Source: an uncultured Hungatella sp.
GTDB taxonomy: Bacteria > Bacillota > Clostridia > Lachnospirales > Lachnospiraceae
Direction of reading: 5' to 3'
DNA: 25,081 nt
Assembly (NCBI GenBank): GCA_910586845.1
Contig: CAJUJV010000008.1
Span: 45,816 to 70,896 of the forward strand
The notes beneath the pieces are model-generated. The model did not search any database. It saw only the letters and a list, made by a program, of their open reading frames with translations, and was not told the DNA's origin. How positions within the stretch are numbered: the stretch's first letter is position 1; each line of letters opens with the position of its first letter. The translations under genes were made by a program, and so were the position numbers. Below, in pieces: positions 7,934 through 15,573 of this stretch.

Positions 7934-9424
7934 TCACTCCTCTGACAGATCATACTTGGTAATATTCATGGATACCTGTCCGTCCGCAAAGAACGAGATT
8001 CCCTCTGCTGCCAGATCCGTGTACATGGTTACGGAGAGCACCTGTTCTCCGTCATTGACAAAGATCTCCGCACTGAAAGAATCCAGGATAATCCGCAGTT
8101 TCAGTTCCCCTCCCTCACTCCTGACCAGGCTGCGGCGCTGATGGACGATGGCTCTCCTGGAACCGGAAAACTTACGGTCGATTTTCAGCACAGACTCATG
8201 GGGGCGAAAACTTAAGGAAGTTCGGTACTGTTCATTCTGTGCAAACCGTACTGCAAATTTCCGGTACAGTCCGTCTTTGCTGCCGGGACGGATATCCAGC
8301 TCCATATCCGCCTTCCGTCCCCGGATTCCTTCTAATCGGATTTCTCCTGACACCATAACGTCCCTGTACTCTGTCTTGTTCTTTCTCAAGGCCTCCAGTT
8401 CCCTGACCGGTCTCTGGTAGAGCCTTCCGTTTACCACAGACAGTTCCCGGGGCAGACTCATCTGACCGGACCAGAGTTCCTGGGGCGTCCGGATACCGCA
8501 GGCATCCCAGTTCTGCATCCAGCCGATCATCACTCTTCGTCCGTCCGGAGTCTCCACGGTCTGAGGCGCATAAAAATCGATTCCGTAGTCAATAGACTGA
8601 TCGTATTCCTCCGTAAACGTGTCTGTCTCCTGATCGTAATCGCCGATCAGACACAACGTTCCGTTTCCGTTGTGATACTCGAATCCCTGGGGCAGCATAT
8701 CCTGAGGACTGGTAAGCAGTACCCATTTTCCATCCAGCTGAAAGAAATCCGGGCATTCCCACATGCTTCCGAAACGATTATGATTGGCGATGAGCACCTT
8801 TTTAAAGCTCCAGCAAAAACCGTCAGGGCTTGTATACAGCAGAATCTGACCGCTTCCGTCGGCTCCCCGGTTTCCCACCACACATCCATAGGTGCCATCC
8901 TCCCGTCTCCACATCTTCGGGTCCCTGAAATCAAATCTGCTGCCGCCTTCAGGCAGATCTTTTTCATCCAGCACCGGATTCCCCTCATATTTTTCATAGT
9001 CCACTCCGTCTCCCACCGCGACACACTGCGTCTGTATCTCACACAGACCTCCGTCCCTCTGCCTCTCTCTCAGGACCCCGGTGTACATCAGCAGCTGCCG
9101 GCCATCCTGAAGGGCAACCGCGCTTCCCGAAAAACAGCCATCCCTGTCATAAAATTCATCAGGCGCCAGAGCCGCAGGCAGATACTCCCAGTGGAGAAGA
9201 TCCGTGCTTACTCCATGGCCCCAGTGCATGGGACCCGTACTGGAGCTGTAAGGATGATATTGATAAAACAAATGATATTTTCCGTTATAGAAGGAAAAAC
9301 CATTGGGATCGTTCATCCAGCCGATACGCACGGACAGATGAAATCCGGGCCTGAGTTCCCGGCTGATCATTTTTTCGGAAGCCTCTTCATATTTACGCGC
9401 TTCCCGCAGTGTCTGACTTGTCAT
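7934..9424 (-). CDS. GH32 beta-fructofuranosidase / sucrose-6-phosphate hydrolase-like
   Basis: This 496-residue enzyme hydrolyses beta-fructosidic bonds in sucrose, its phosphate or fructo-oligosaccharides. All three acidic motifs of GH32 are present: nucleophile Asp39 in WMNDPNG, transition-state stabiliser Asp168 in RDP, and acid/base Glu223 in WECPD. A C-terminal beta-sandwich follows from about residue 345. There is no signal peptide, so it is cytoplasmic and acts on imported sugars. The start at 9424 is chosen over an ATG four codons upstream because GGAGGT lies just before it. It is the last gene of the operon with a sugar ABC transporter rather than a PTS, which favours unphosphorylated sucrose or short fructans as substrate. 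Exact specificity cannot be read from sequence. Confidence 0.95.
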   Translation of the reverse strand: MTSQTLREARKYEEASEKMISRELRPGFHLSVRIGWMNDPNGFSFYNGKYHLFYQYHPYSSSTGPMHWGHGVSTDLLHWEYLPAALAPDEFYDRDGCFSGSAVALQDGRQLLMYTGVLRERQRDGGLCEIQTQCVAVGDGVDYEKYEGNPVLDEKDLPEGGSRFDFRDPKMWRREDGTYGCVVGNRGADGSGQILLYTSPDGFCWSFKKVLIANHNRFGSMWECPDFFQLDGKWVLLTSPQDMLPQGFEYHNGNGTLCLIGDYDQETDTFTEEYDQSIDYGIDFYAPQTVETPDGRRVMIGWMQNWDACGIRTPQELWSGQMSLPRELSVVNGRLYQRPVRELEALRKNKTEYRDVMVSGEIRLEGIRGRKADMELDIRPGSKDGLYRKFAVRFAQNEQYRTSLSFRPHESVLKIDRKFSGSRRAIVHQRRSLVRSEGGELKLRIILDSFSAEIFVNDGEQVLSVTMYTDLAAEGISFFADGQVSMNITKYDLSEE

Positions 9425-9450
9425 AGAAACCTCCATTTTTCTTCAACGCT

Positions 9451-9481
9451 CAGTGAGACCGGCTCCTCCCCGGTCTCACTG
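9451..9481 (-). other. Perfect 12-bp intercistronic hairpin between permease and GH32
   Basis: CAGTGAGACCGG (9451-9462) and CCGGTCTCACTG (9470-9481) pair perfectly around a 7-base loop that reads GGAGGAG in the mRNA. No T run follows on either strand, so it is not a standard terminator. It lies 14 bases after the permease stop and 27 bases before the GH32 ATG. A role in mRNA processing, stability or differential expression is likely. Confidence 0.7.
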
Positions 9482-9494
9482 CAATAAAAGATAT

Positions 9495-10352
9495 CTATTT
9501 AACGGCGCCCGAAGTCACGCCTTCTACTATATAGCGCTGCAGAAGCACATACAGTATGAGAATCGGCAGCATAGCCAGCAGCAGCGCGGCCATAACAAGC
9601 CCGATGTCCGTGGAATAGGTCCCGTAAAACACCTGGGTGGCAATAGGAATGGTGTACAGTTCCTTCTTGGTCAACACCAGGCTGGGCAAAAGGTAATCGT
9701 TCCAGAATCCCATGGCATCAATAATCGCTACCGTGGCCACCGTAGATTTCAGCAGAGGAAATACGATCTGCCAGTAGGTCTGCCACCGGGTGCAGCCGTC
9801 GATGGTCGCCGCCTCCTCAAGCGCGATGGGCACATTGGTCTTGATGGCGCCGTGGAACATAAAGGTCGCCATGGACAGCGAAAATCCCACATGCATGAAG
9901 ATCAGCGTAGCCCTGTGGTTTAAAATCCCCAGAACGCCTCCGTACAAAGATACCATAGGGATCATCAGCACCTGAAACGGGATCACCATAGAGGCGATCA
10001 TCAGCCCCATGAGCGCCCCGCATATCTTCCAGTTATTGCGGACGATTACAAACGCTGTCATAGAGGAAAGCAGGATGGTAAACACGGTAGAACAGATGGT
10101 GATAACAGCGGAATTAAAAAAGGAACGTCCGAAATTCATTTTCTTCATGGCTTCCGGAAAATTCGCCATCGTAAATCCGTGGGCTCCCACCAGAGCCAGA
10201 GGATCCGAAGTAATGTCCGCTTTTGTCTTAAATACATTGATCACTACCAGGACAAAAGGAAAGATAAAACATACAAACAGGGCTATAAGTATAAATATTT
10301 TAATTGCATGGTTGATCTTTTTATTGCGGGCAGCTCTTTCATTGGCATTCAT
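9495..10352 (-). CDS. Sugar ABC transporter permease, MalG type
   Basis: This 285-residue inner-membrane protein is one of two permeases of a carbohydrate importer (CUT1 family). It has about six membrane helices, the first near residues 18-40, and the cytoplasmic EAA loop EEAATIDGCTRW (179-190), which docks the ATPase. The C-terminal end, RYIVEGVTSGAVK, is typical of MalG-type subunits. The frame opens 20 codons upstream, but ATG 10352 is chosen because GGGGGAGGTG precedes it. It overlaps the stop of the previous permease by one base (TAATG), so translation is coupled. No ATPase gene is present in the operon; a shared MsmK-type ATPase encoded elsewhere would be needed. Confidence 0.94.
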   Translation of the reverse strand: MNANERAARNKKINHAIKIFILIALFVCFIFPFVLVVINVFKTKADITSDPLALVGAHGFTMANFPEAMKKMNFGRSFFNSAVITICSTVFTILLSSMTAFVIVRNNWKICGALMGLMIASMVIPFQVLMIPMVSLYGGVLGILNHRATLIFMHVGFSLSMATFMFHGAIKTNVPIALEEAATIDGCTRWQTYWQIVFPLLKSTVATVAIIDAMGFWNDYLLPSLVLTKKELYTIPIATQVFYGTYSTDIGLVMAALLLAMLPILILYVLLQRYIVEGVTSGAVK

Positions 10353-11233
10353 TATGCTGACACCTCCCCCTTCTTTCCGATATATACCTGAAGCACGCCT
10401 ACTACGGCGCATACTACAAACAGAACGAGGGCTTCCGCCTGTCCTACTCCGAAATTCTTATATGTAAAGGCCTGATTATATACATGCATGGCCGCCATAA
10501 CCGAACTGTTAAACGGTTCGCCGTTGGTCAGAGAAAGGTTCACGTCATAGACCATAAAGCACCTTGTAACCGTCAAAAACAGACACTGTACAAAAGAGGA
10601 AGCCATAAGAGGCACGGAAACATATACAATGGACTGAGAATCCGTGCAGCCGTCAATCCTGGCAGCCTCCAGGACATCCTCGGATACACTCATAAATCCG
10701 GCCACATAGATCAGCATCATATACCCCGCATACTGCCACACGGAAACGATGATCAGACACAGCATGGCTCCTCCTGTCGTAGCCAGCCAGGAAGTTGACA
10801 GCGCCCCCACGGAAAATGTATTTCCCAGCGCCACGAAAGCACGGTTGAACACGAATTTCCAGATGTATCCCAAAACGATTCCTCCGATCAGGTTGGGAGT
10901 AAAAAAACCTGCCCGGAAAAAATTCTGTCCTTTCACGCCGCTTGTCACCAGGAATGCCAGAATAAACGCCACCACATTTACCAGAATAACCGCTATAACA
11001 GAATACAGAAACGTCCTGCCCATGGCCTGCCAGTAGGCGCCGTCGGAAAAAGTAGCCACATAATTGGCCAGACCCACAAAAGGTTTCTGCTTAGATACGC
11101 CGTCCCAGCTGGTGAGAGTCAGATAGATGCCGTAGAGAAACGGCACGATGACCACGGCAACAAACACGGCTGTCGTTACTCCGGCAAACATGAGAAACTG
11201 TCTGCATTTATAAGACATGGTATTGGTCTTCAT
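10352..11233 (-). CDS. Sugar ABC transporter permease, MalF type
   Basis: This 293-residue inner-membrane permease pairs with the MalG-type subunit encoded next. About six helices are visible, the first at about 13-38. The EAA loop is LEAARIDGCTDSQ (188-200), followed by the usual VSVPLM. AAGGGGGA lies 11 bases before ATG 11233. The gene follows the binding-protein gene after 30 bases and overlaps the next permease by one base, so all are one operon. The substrate is inferred to be sucrose or fructo-oligosaccharides from the GH32 neighbour. Confidence 0.94.
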   Translation of the reverse strand: MKTNTMSYKCRQFLMFAGVTTAVFVAVVIVPFLYGIYLTLTSWDGVSKQKPFVGLANYVATFSDGAYWQAMGRTFLYSVIAVILVNVVAFILAFLVTSGVKGQNFFRAGFFTPNLIGGIVLGYIWKFVFNRAFVALGNTFSVGALSTSWLATTGGAMLCLIIVSVWQYAGYMMLIYVAGFMSVSEDVLEAARIDGCTDSQSIVYVSVPLMASSFVQCLFLTVTRCFMVYDVNLSLTNGEPFNSSVMAAMHVYNQAFTYKNFGVGQAEALVLFVVCAVVGVLQVYIGKKGEVSA

Positions 11234-11263
11234 AACTGAATGTTCCCCCTTATTAATCCTCTT

Positions 11264-12544
11264 TTAATGTTCTACAGGAGTCGTGGATGACCAGTATTTT
11301 TCGATCTCCGAAGCCAGTCCGGCCCTGTCTGTCTGTCCCGCCAGATATTTCTGGAACGCGGCGCCGCAGAGGGAGAAATGGTCATCCGGAAGATAATTGT
11401 AGTTGTCGATCAGATTTCCTGCATCCGCATAGGATTTTACGGAAACAGACAGAGGATCCAGCCCTGCGGCGGCAATGTTGCTGTAAGCCGGAACAAGAGC
11501 ACATTTCTCTGTCAGGAAGGAATTACCCGCCTCGTCAAACACCAGCCAGTTCAGGAAATCTTTGGCAGCCTGACGCTGTTCGTCGGAAGTATTCTCTGAG
11601 GAATCAATAAAGAAATATTTGGAACCGCCGCCTACCAGCTTTTTGTTGGTGCCGTCGGAGGTATTTTCCGGTACCGGCATGATACCCATATTGTCGGAAT
11701 GGTCATAGGCATTGATCATGGACCAGTCCCAGTTTCCGCCGAACATAAACGCGATCTCGCCTTCCGCCAGCTTCTGCTCGGATACTTCCCGCTCGGCAGC
11801 GATAGCCGAAGCCGCGGCATAGTTGTATTTCATCATAGTATCAAAATAATCCATCTTTCCGTTCCATTTGGCGTTATTGGCCAGGTCGGCAGTACCGCCG
11901 TGAAGAGCAGTAATGAATCCGTCCACATCATCCTGCATCTCATAAATTTCGGACAGAAAATGGCCGGCCAGAGACCAGTCCTCTTTCATGATACCTGTGG
12001 GAGTTTCCATACCTCCGGCTGCCAGTTTCTCCAGAAGTCCCTGGAACGCATCCAACGTGGCGTAATCTTCGGGATTAAATTTCTCGCCTGTGACCGCCTC
12101 GATAGCGTCTGCGTTATAAATGAGCCCTCTGGCTTCCACGCACACCGGGAAACCCACTACCCTGTCTCCGATGGAAATAGCATAATTGGTCTTCTCCACC
12201 CACTTCTCCCCGGTCAGATCAGCAGCATGATCTTCCGCAAGAGAATACACATCTTTCGCATCCACCATGGAAAGAGTGTAGGGATCATTGGAAGAATACT
12301 TTGTGGCCAGATGAGCCGCCACGGTGTCGTTGGAATAGTAGACCTCCACATTTACCCCTGTAGCTTCGCTGTATTCTTTGGCCATCTCCTCAAACTGAGC
12401 CTGAACCTCGATCTTTGAGTTAAAGATCGTAATAGATACTCCTCCGGCTGCCGCCCCTCCGCCGGCTGTACCGGAACTGCCGCACGCTGTAAGGGATACC
12501 GTCATGGCGGCTGCAAGTGTCACTGCAAGTAATTTCTTTTTCAT
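11264..12544 (-). CDS. Extracellular sugar-binding lipoprotein of the ABC importer
   Basis: This 426-residue protein captures the sugar outside the cell and delivers it to the two permeases. It starts MKKKLLAVTLAAAMTVSLTA followed by Cys21, a lipoprotein signal peptide with lipobox LTAC, then a Gly/Ser/Ala linker. The rest follows the family 1 solute-binding pattern, e.g. IAFMFGGNWDW near the middle and AKDFLNWLVFDEAG later. The frame stays open 60 codons upstream, but ATG 12544 is chosen because AGGAGGAG precedes it and the signal peptide starts there. It is the first gene of the operon. Expression is probably controlled by the operator-like sequence at 12696-12716. Confidence 0.94.
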   Translation of the reverse strand: MKKKLLAVTLAAAMTVSLTACGSSGTAGGGAAAGGVSITIFNSKIEVQAQFEEMAKEYSEATGVNVEVYYSNDTVAAHLATKYSSNDPYTLSMVDAKDVYSLAEDHAADLTGEKWVEKTNYAISIGDRVVGFPVCVEARGLIYNADAIEAVTGEKFNPEDYATLDAFQGLLEKLAAGGMETPTGIMKEDWSLAGHFLSEIYEMQDDVDGFITALHGGTADLANNAKWNGKMDYFDTMMKYNYAAASAIAAEREVSEQKLAEGEIAFMFGGNWDWSMINAYDHSDNMGIMPVPENTSDGTNKKLVGGGSKYFFIDSSENTSDEQRQAAKDFLNWLVFDEAGNSFLTEKCALVPAYSNIAAAGLDPLSVSVKSYADAGNLIDNYNYLPDDHFSLCGAAFQKYLAGQTDRAGLASEIEKYWSSTTPVEH

Positions 12545-12610
12545 ATCGAATCTCCTCCTAATGAAAAATATGATATTTTTTGGATTTCTTGTTCTTTTTG
12601 CCGAATTTTT

Positions 12611-12943
12611 TTGTGCAAAAGTCTGTTTTGAATTTCTAATCCGGCTGTTTTTTCTGCAAGAATCCAAAATTATGTATAAAAAATATAGCAAAAATATGTT
12701 ATTATTTCGATAACATTTCTGCAATCTTTATCATATTTGTGCAAAAGATATGGGGATTAATAAGAAAAAGAATAAAACGGGAGGTAATTCAAGATTCCCA
12801 CACCGGGACGAGGAGACAAAATCTCAGATCATGTTTCTCATTCAGTCAGCATAAGAAACTTGAATTCCTCATAGGGAATATAACAAATACAGACTGTAAT
12901 TTCTACAATAATACTGCAAATAATGGTATATCCGTGCAAAAAA
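12611..12943 (-). promoter_or_regulatory. Three TTTTGCAC motifs upstream of the sugar ABC operon
   Basis: On the minus strand TTTTGCACAA lies at 12620-12611, TTTTGCACAAA at 12746-12736 and TTTTTTGCACG at 12943-12933. The middle copy is about 12 bases upstream of the predicted -35 box, a normal position for an AraC-type activator. The same motif occurs twice between the AraC and LacI genes. Confidence 0.4.
12696..12724 (-). promoter_or_regulatory. Candidate promoter with LacI-type operator for the sugar ABC operon
   Basis: ATGTTAT (12696-12702) and ATAACAT (12710-12716) form a perfect inverted repeat around 7 bases. The minus-strand half ATGTTATCG resembles LacI-family half-sites with central CG. 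TTGCAG (12724-12719) and TAACAT (12701-12696) could serve as -35 and -10 boxes with a 17-base spacer, so a repressor bound here would block transcription. The -10 box is weak, and other AT-rich boxes downstream are possible. Confidence 0.45.
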
Positions 12944-12957
12944 TAAAGGTTATCCAT

Positions 12958-13792
12958 TTATCCCTTCCGTCTCAGCCCCTCTGCTTCATGAATCCATTTT
13001 CCACTGAGAAGACGGGATACACACCACACAGATTTAATAATATAATCAATCCTCAGACACAGCATGGTCAGCCATGCCGGCCAGCAAAGAATCAGACCGC
13101 CGACAGCTCCCAAAGGAATCGATACCAGCCACATAAACAGGATATCCGCCATCATAAGAAACCGGGTATCTCCTCCGCCTCTGATCACCCCTTTCGTCAT
13201 CACAGACTGAATAGCCTGGAAAAACACAATGATCACATAGGCGTTCATCAGCTGCCTCGTCACGACGATCGTCTCTTCGGTCAATGTATATACCGATATG
13301 GTCATCGGACCGAAGACAAACACCAGCGCCGCGCTGATCACTCCAAAGACGATGCTGAGGAAGTAGAACGTTTCCCCCTGTTCCATAGCCCGCTCCCTGT
13401 CTCCGGCTCCTACTGCGTTGCCGGTGATAATGCTGGATGCATTGGATACTCCCTGAATTACCACAGTACACAGACGATCCACTACCTGGCAGATGGCGTT
13501 AGCCGCCACCACGGCCGCTCCCATATGGCCCAGGACGATGGAAACAATATTTCCTCCCAGTCCCAACAGGGCGTCGCTGACCAGAACCGGGGCTCCCAGC
13601 CGGAAATAATTTTTATAAAATACGGCTGACGGAGATTTGAGCAAATGCTTTACCCGAAGCCCCAGCTTCTTATCGATCAGGAGAATATACACAATTGACC
13701 CCCATGTTGATGGCCTGCTGCAGCGCAACAGGCACCATGATGGACAGTACCATTTTATAAAACTTCTTATCCCTGATGACTCTGATCTTCAT
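12958..13792 (-). pseudogene. MATE-family efflux transporter with internal deletion
   Basis: The gene begins normally at ATG 13792 with MKIRVIRDKKFYKMVLSIMV, PVALQQAINMGVN, the first helix of a MATE exporter, but this frame stops at 13670. From about 13,692 a different frame gives a C-terminal MATE half: VYILLIDKKLGLRVKHLLKS, then FRLGAPVLVSDALLGLGGN, then NAICQVVDRL, ending at 12958. MATE proteins of this type have about 450 residues. Roughly 190 codons covering helices 2-6 are missing and the join is out of frame. The product would not be functional. A C-terminal open frame of about 245 codons survives with little decay, which suggests a recent event or an assembly error. A good promoter remains upstream. 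Confidence 0.85.
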
Positions 13793-13841
13793 TCCCTTAT
13801 CCTGCTCTCTTTTTCTGATGTAATATTTCACCCGTTTTTCA

Positions 13842-13870
13842 TTATAATCTATCCCTCTCTACATTACAAG
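13842..13870 (-). promoter_or_regulatory. Promoter of the MATE pseudogene
   Basis: On the minus strand TTGTAA (13870-13865) and TATAAT (13847-13842) are 17 bases apart, about 50 bases before the MATE start codon at 13792. Confidence 0.6.
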
Positions 13871-13932
13871 ATTTTATATGACAGCCCCGGACTTGGACTT
13901 CCTGCCGTGACAGGTATAATCAGATCATCGGA

Positions 13933-13980
13933 CCGGAAAAATATACATAATTTTTCATTATCTGAAAGATTATTTTCCGG
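13933..13980. repeat. Inverted repeat upstream of the GH1 promoter
   Basis: CCGGAAAA (13933-13940) and TTTTCCGG (13973-13980) are perfect inverted arms separated by 32 AT-rich bases, ending 12 bases before the -35 box of the GH1 gene. This placement suits a regulator binding two half-sites. Confidence 0.35.
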
Positions 13981-13992
13981 ATACGGCAAACC

Positions 13993-14021
13993 TTGTAATT
14001 TGGACAATTTTCCGTTACAAT
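13993..14021 (+). promoter_or_regulatory. Promoter of the GH1 gene
   Basis: TTGTAA (13993-13998) and TACAAT (14016-14021) are 17 bases apart. The predicted start near 14028 leaves a short leader to the AAGGAGGAG ribosome binding site and ATG at 14055. Confidence 0.65.
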
Positions 14022-14054
14022 AAAAGAGTCTATTAAAAGATAAGGAGGAGAAGT

Positions 14055-15491
14055 ATGTCGTTAAAGAAAGATTTTTTATGGGGAGGCGCTTTAGCCGCCC
14101 ATCAGTTTGAAGGGGGCGTGTTGAATACCTCCAAAGGATTCAGCGTGGCTGATGTCATGACTGCCGGAGCCCACGGCGTTCCCCGTGTCATTACCGACGG
14201 AGTAGAAGAGGGAAAGTATTATCCCAACCATGTAGGGATCGACTTTTACGGTCACTACAAAGAAGATATCGCCATGTTTGCCGACCTTGGATTTAAGTGC
14301 TTCCGTACTTCCATAGCATGGACGCGGATTTTCCCCAAAGGAGACGAGGCAGAACCCAACGAGGAGGGTCTTCAGTTCTATGATGATGTTTTTGATGAAC
14401 TGCTGAAATACGGGATTGAACCGGTGATCACCTTATCCCATTTCGAGATGCCCTATCATCTGGCCAAAGAATACGGCGGATTCATGAACAGAAAAACCAT
14501 TGACTTTTTTGTGAAATTTGCCGAGACCTGTTTCAGGCGTTATAAGAATAAAGTAAAATACTGGATGACCTTTAATGAAATCAACAACCAGATGAACTAT
14601 AAGAACGATATTTTCGGCTGGACCAACAGCGGAGCCCATTTCGGCAATTATCCCAATCCGGAAGAAGCCATGTATCAGTGCGGACATTATGAACTGGTGG
14701 CCAGCGCTAAAGCCGTAAAGATCGGTCATGAGATCAACCCCGATTTCAAGATCGGCAATATGATCGCCATGGTACCCATCTATCCCTATTCCTGCCGTCC
14801 TGCCGACATGGTTCTGTCTGTCCAGCAGATGCATAATCGGTGGTTCTTCTGCGATGTGCAGTGCCGCGGGCATTATCCCGCTTACACTCTGAAGATGTTT
14901 GAGCGCAAAGGCTTCCACCTGGATATCACTCCGGAGGATCAGCAGATCTTATCCGAAGGCACGGTGGATTACATCGGATTTTCCTACTATATGACCAACT
15001 GCGTGGATTCCACGGTTCATAACGATGTCTCCAAGTCCCTGGATGGTTCCAGCGAGCACTCTGTTAAGAACCCGTTTATCAAAGAATCCGACTGGGGATG
15101 GGCCATCGATCCGGAAGGTCTCCGCTATGCCCTCAATATCTTCTACGAGCGGTACGAAAAGCCTCTGTTTATCGTGGAAAATGGTTTCGGCGCCATCGAT
15201 GTAAAAGAAGCAGACGGCTCCTGTCATGATCCCTACCGCATCGATTATCTGAGGGCCCACATCAAGGAAATGAAAAAAGCCGTGGAAGAAGACGGCGTGG
15301 ATCTTATGGGATATACACCCTGGGGCTGTATCGACTGCGTATCCTTTACTACCGGCGAGATGAAAAAACGCTACGGTTTTATCTATGTAGACAGGGATAA
15401 CGAGGGCAACGGCACTCTGGCGAGAAGCAAGAAGGATTCTTACGAGTGGTATAAAAAAGTCGTGGCAAGCAACGGAGAAGACCTGGACTGA
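14055..15491 (+). CDS. bglA: GH1 6-phospho-beta-glucosidase
   Basis: This 478-residue cytoplasmic enzyme cleaves phosphorylated beta-glucosides after PTS uptake. Catalytic residues of GH1 are both present: acid/base Glu175 in MTFNEIN and nucleophile Glu375 in FIVENGFG. The C-terminal motif SFTTGEMKKRYGFIYVDRD (430-448) contains the Ser, Lys and Tyr (about 430, 438, 440) that bind the 6-phosphate in BglA-type enzymes, which separates it from unphosphorylated beta-glucosidases. AAGGAGGAG lies right before ATG 14055. It is a single-gene unit with its own promoter and a strong terminator. No PTS gene is adjacent, so the sugar must enter through a system encoded elsewhere. The gene symbol rests on family similarity only. 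Confidence 0.93.
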   Translation: MSLKKDFLWGGALAAHQFEGGVLNTSKGFSVADVMTAGAHGVPRVITDGVEEGKYYPNHVGIDFYGHYKEDIAMFADLGFKCFRTSIAWTRIFPKGDEAEPNEEGLQFYDDVFDELLKYGIEPVITLSHFEMPYHLAKEYGGFMNRKTIDFFVKFAETCFRRYKNKVKYWMTFNEINNQMNYKNDIFGWTNSGAHFGNYPNPEEAMYQCGHYELVASAKAVKIGHEINPDFKIGNMIAMVPIYPYSCRPADMVLSVQQMHNRWFFCDVQCRGHYPAYTLKMFERKGFHLDITPEDQQILSEGTVDYIGFSYYMTNCVDSTVHNDVSKSLDGSSEHSVKNPFIKESDWGWAIDPEGLRYALNIFYERYEKPLFIVENGFGAIDVKEADGSCHDPYRIDYLRAHIKEMKKAVEEDGVDLMGYTPWGCIDCVSFTTGEMKKRYGFIYVDRDNEGNGTLARSKKDSYEWYKKVVASNGEDLD

Positions 15492-15512
15492 GATGATCAG
15501 AAAAACCTTTAA

Positions 15513-15557
15513 AACAGCCGCCGCTGGGGAGACAGCGGCGGCTGTTGTTCTGTTTTC
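15513..15557 (+). terminator. Strong, probably bidirectional terminator between GH1 and the MBL hydrolase
   Basis: AACAGCCGCCGCTG (15513-15526) and CAGCGGCGGCTGTT (15533-15546) form a perfect 14-bp GC-rich stem with a 6-base loop. On the plus strand GTTCTGTTTTCTCT follows. On the minus strand TTAAAGGTTTTTC follows, which could stop the convergent hydrolase transcript as well. Confidence 0.85.
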
Positions 15558-15573
15558 TCTCTGTTTCCGGCTT

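Larger units (their letters stand above)
12545..12957 (-). other. Leader and upstream region of the sugar ABC operon
   Basis: These 413 bases lie between the MATE pseudogene stop and the binding-protein ATG. No gene was found. The region is AT-rich and holds the predicted promoter/operator, three TTTTGCAC motifs, and an inverted repeat pairing GAGGTAATTCAAG (12781-12793) with CTTGAATTCCTC (12859-12870). Confidence 0.5.

Noticed and set aside
12781..12870. Inverted repeat GAGGTAATTCAAG/CTTGAATTCCTC as a mobile-element end
   Set aside because: The arms are imperfect, only 65 bases apart, with no coding content or target duplication; it is recorded only as part of the leader region.
12739..13629. 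Long plus-strand open frame opposite the MATE gene
   Set aside because: The translation is His/Gln/Pro/Arg-rich with no domain, a mirror of the MATE coding strand, and has no ribosome binding site.
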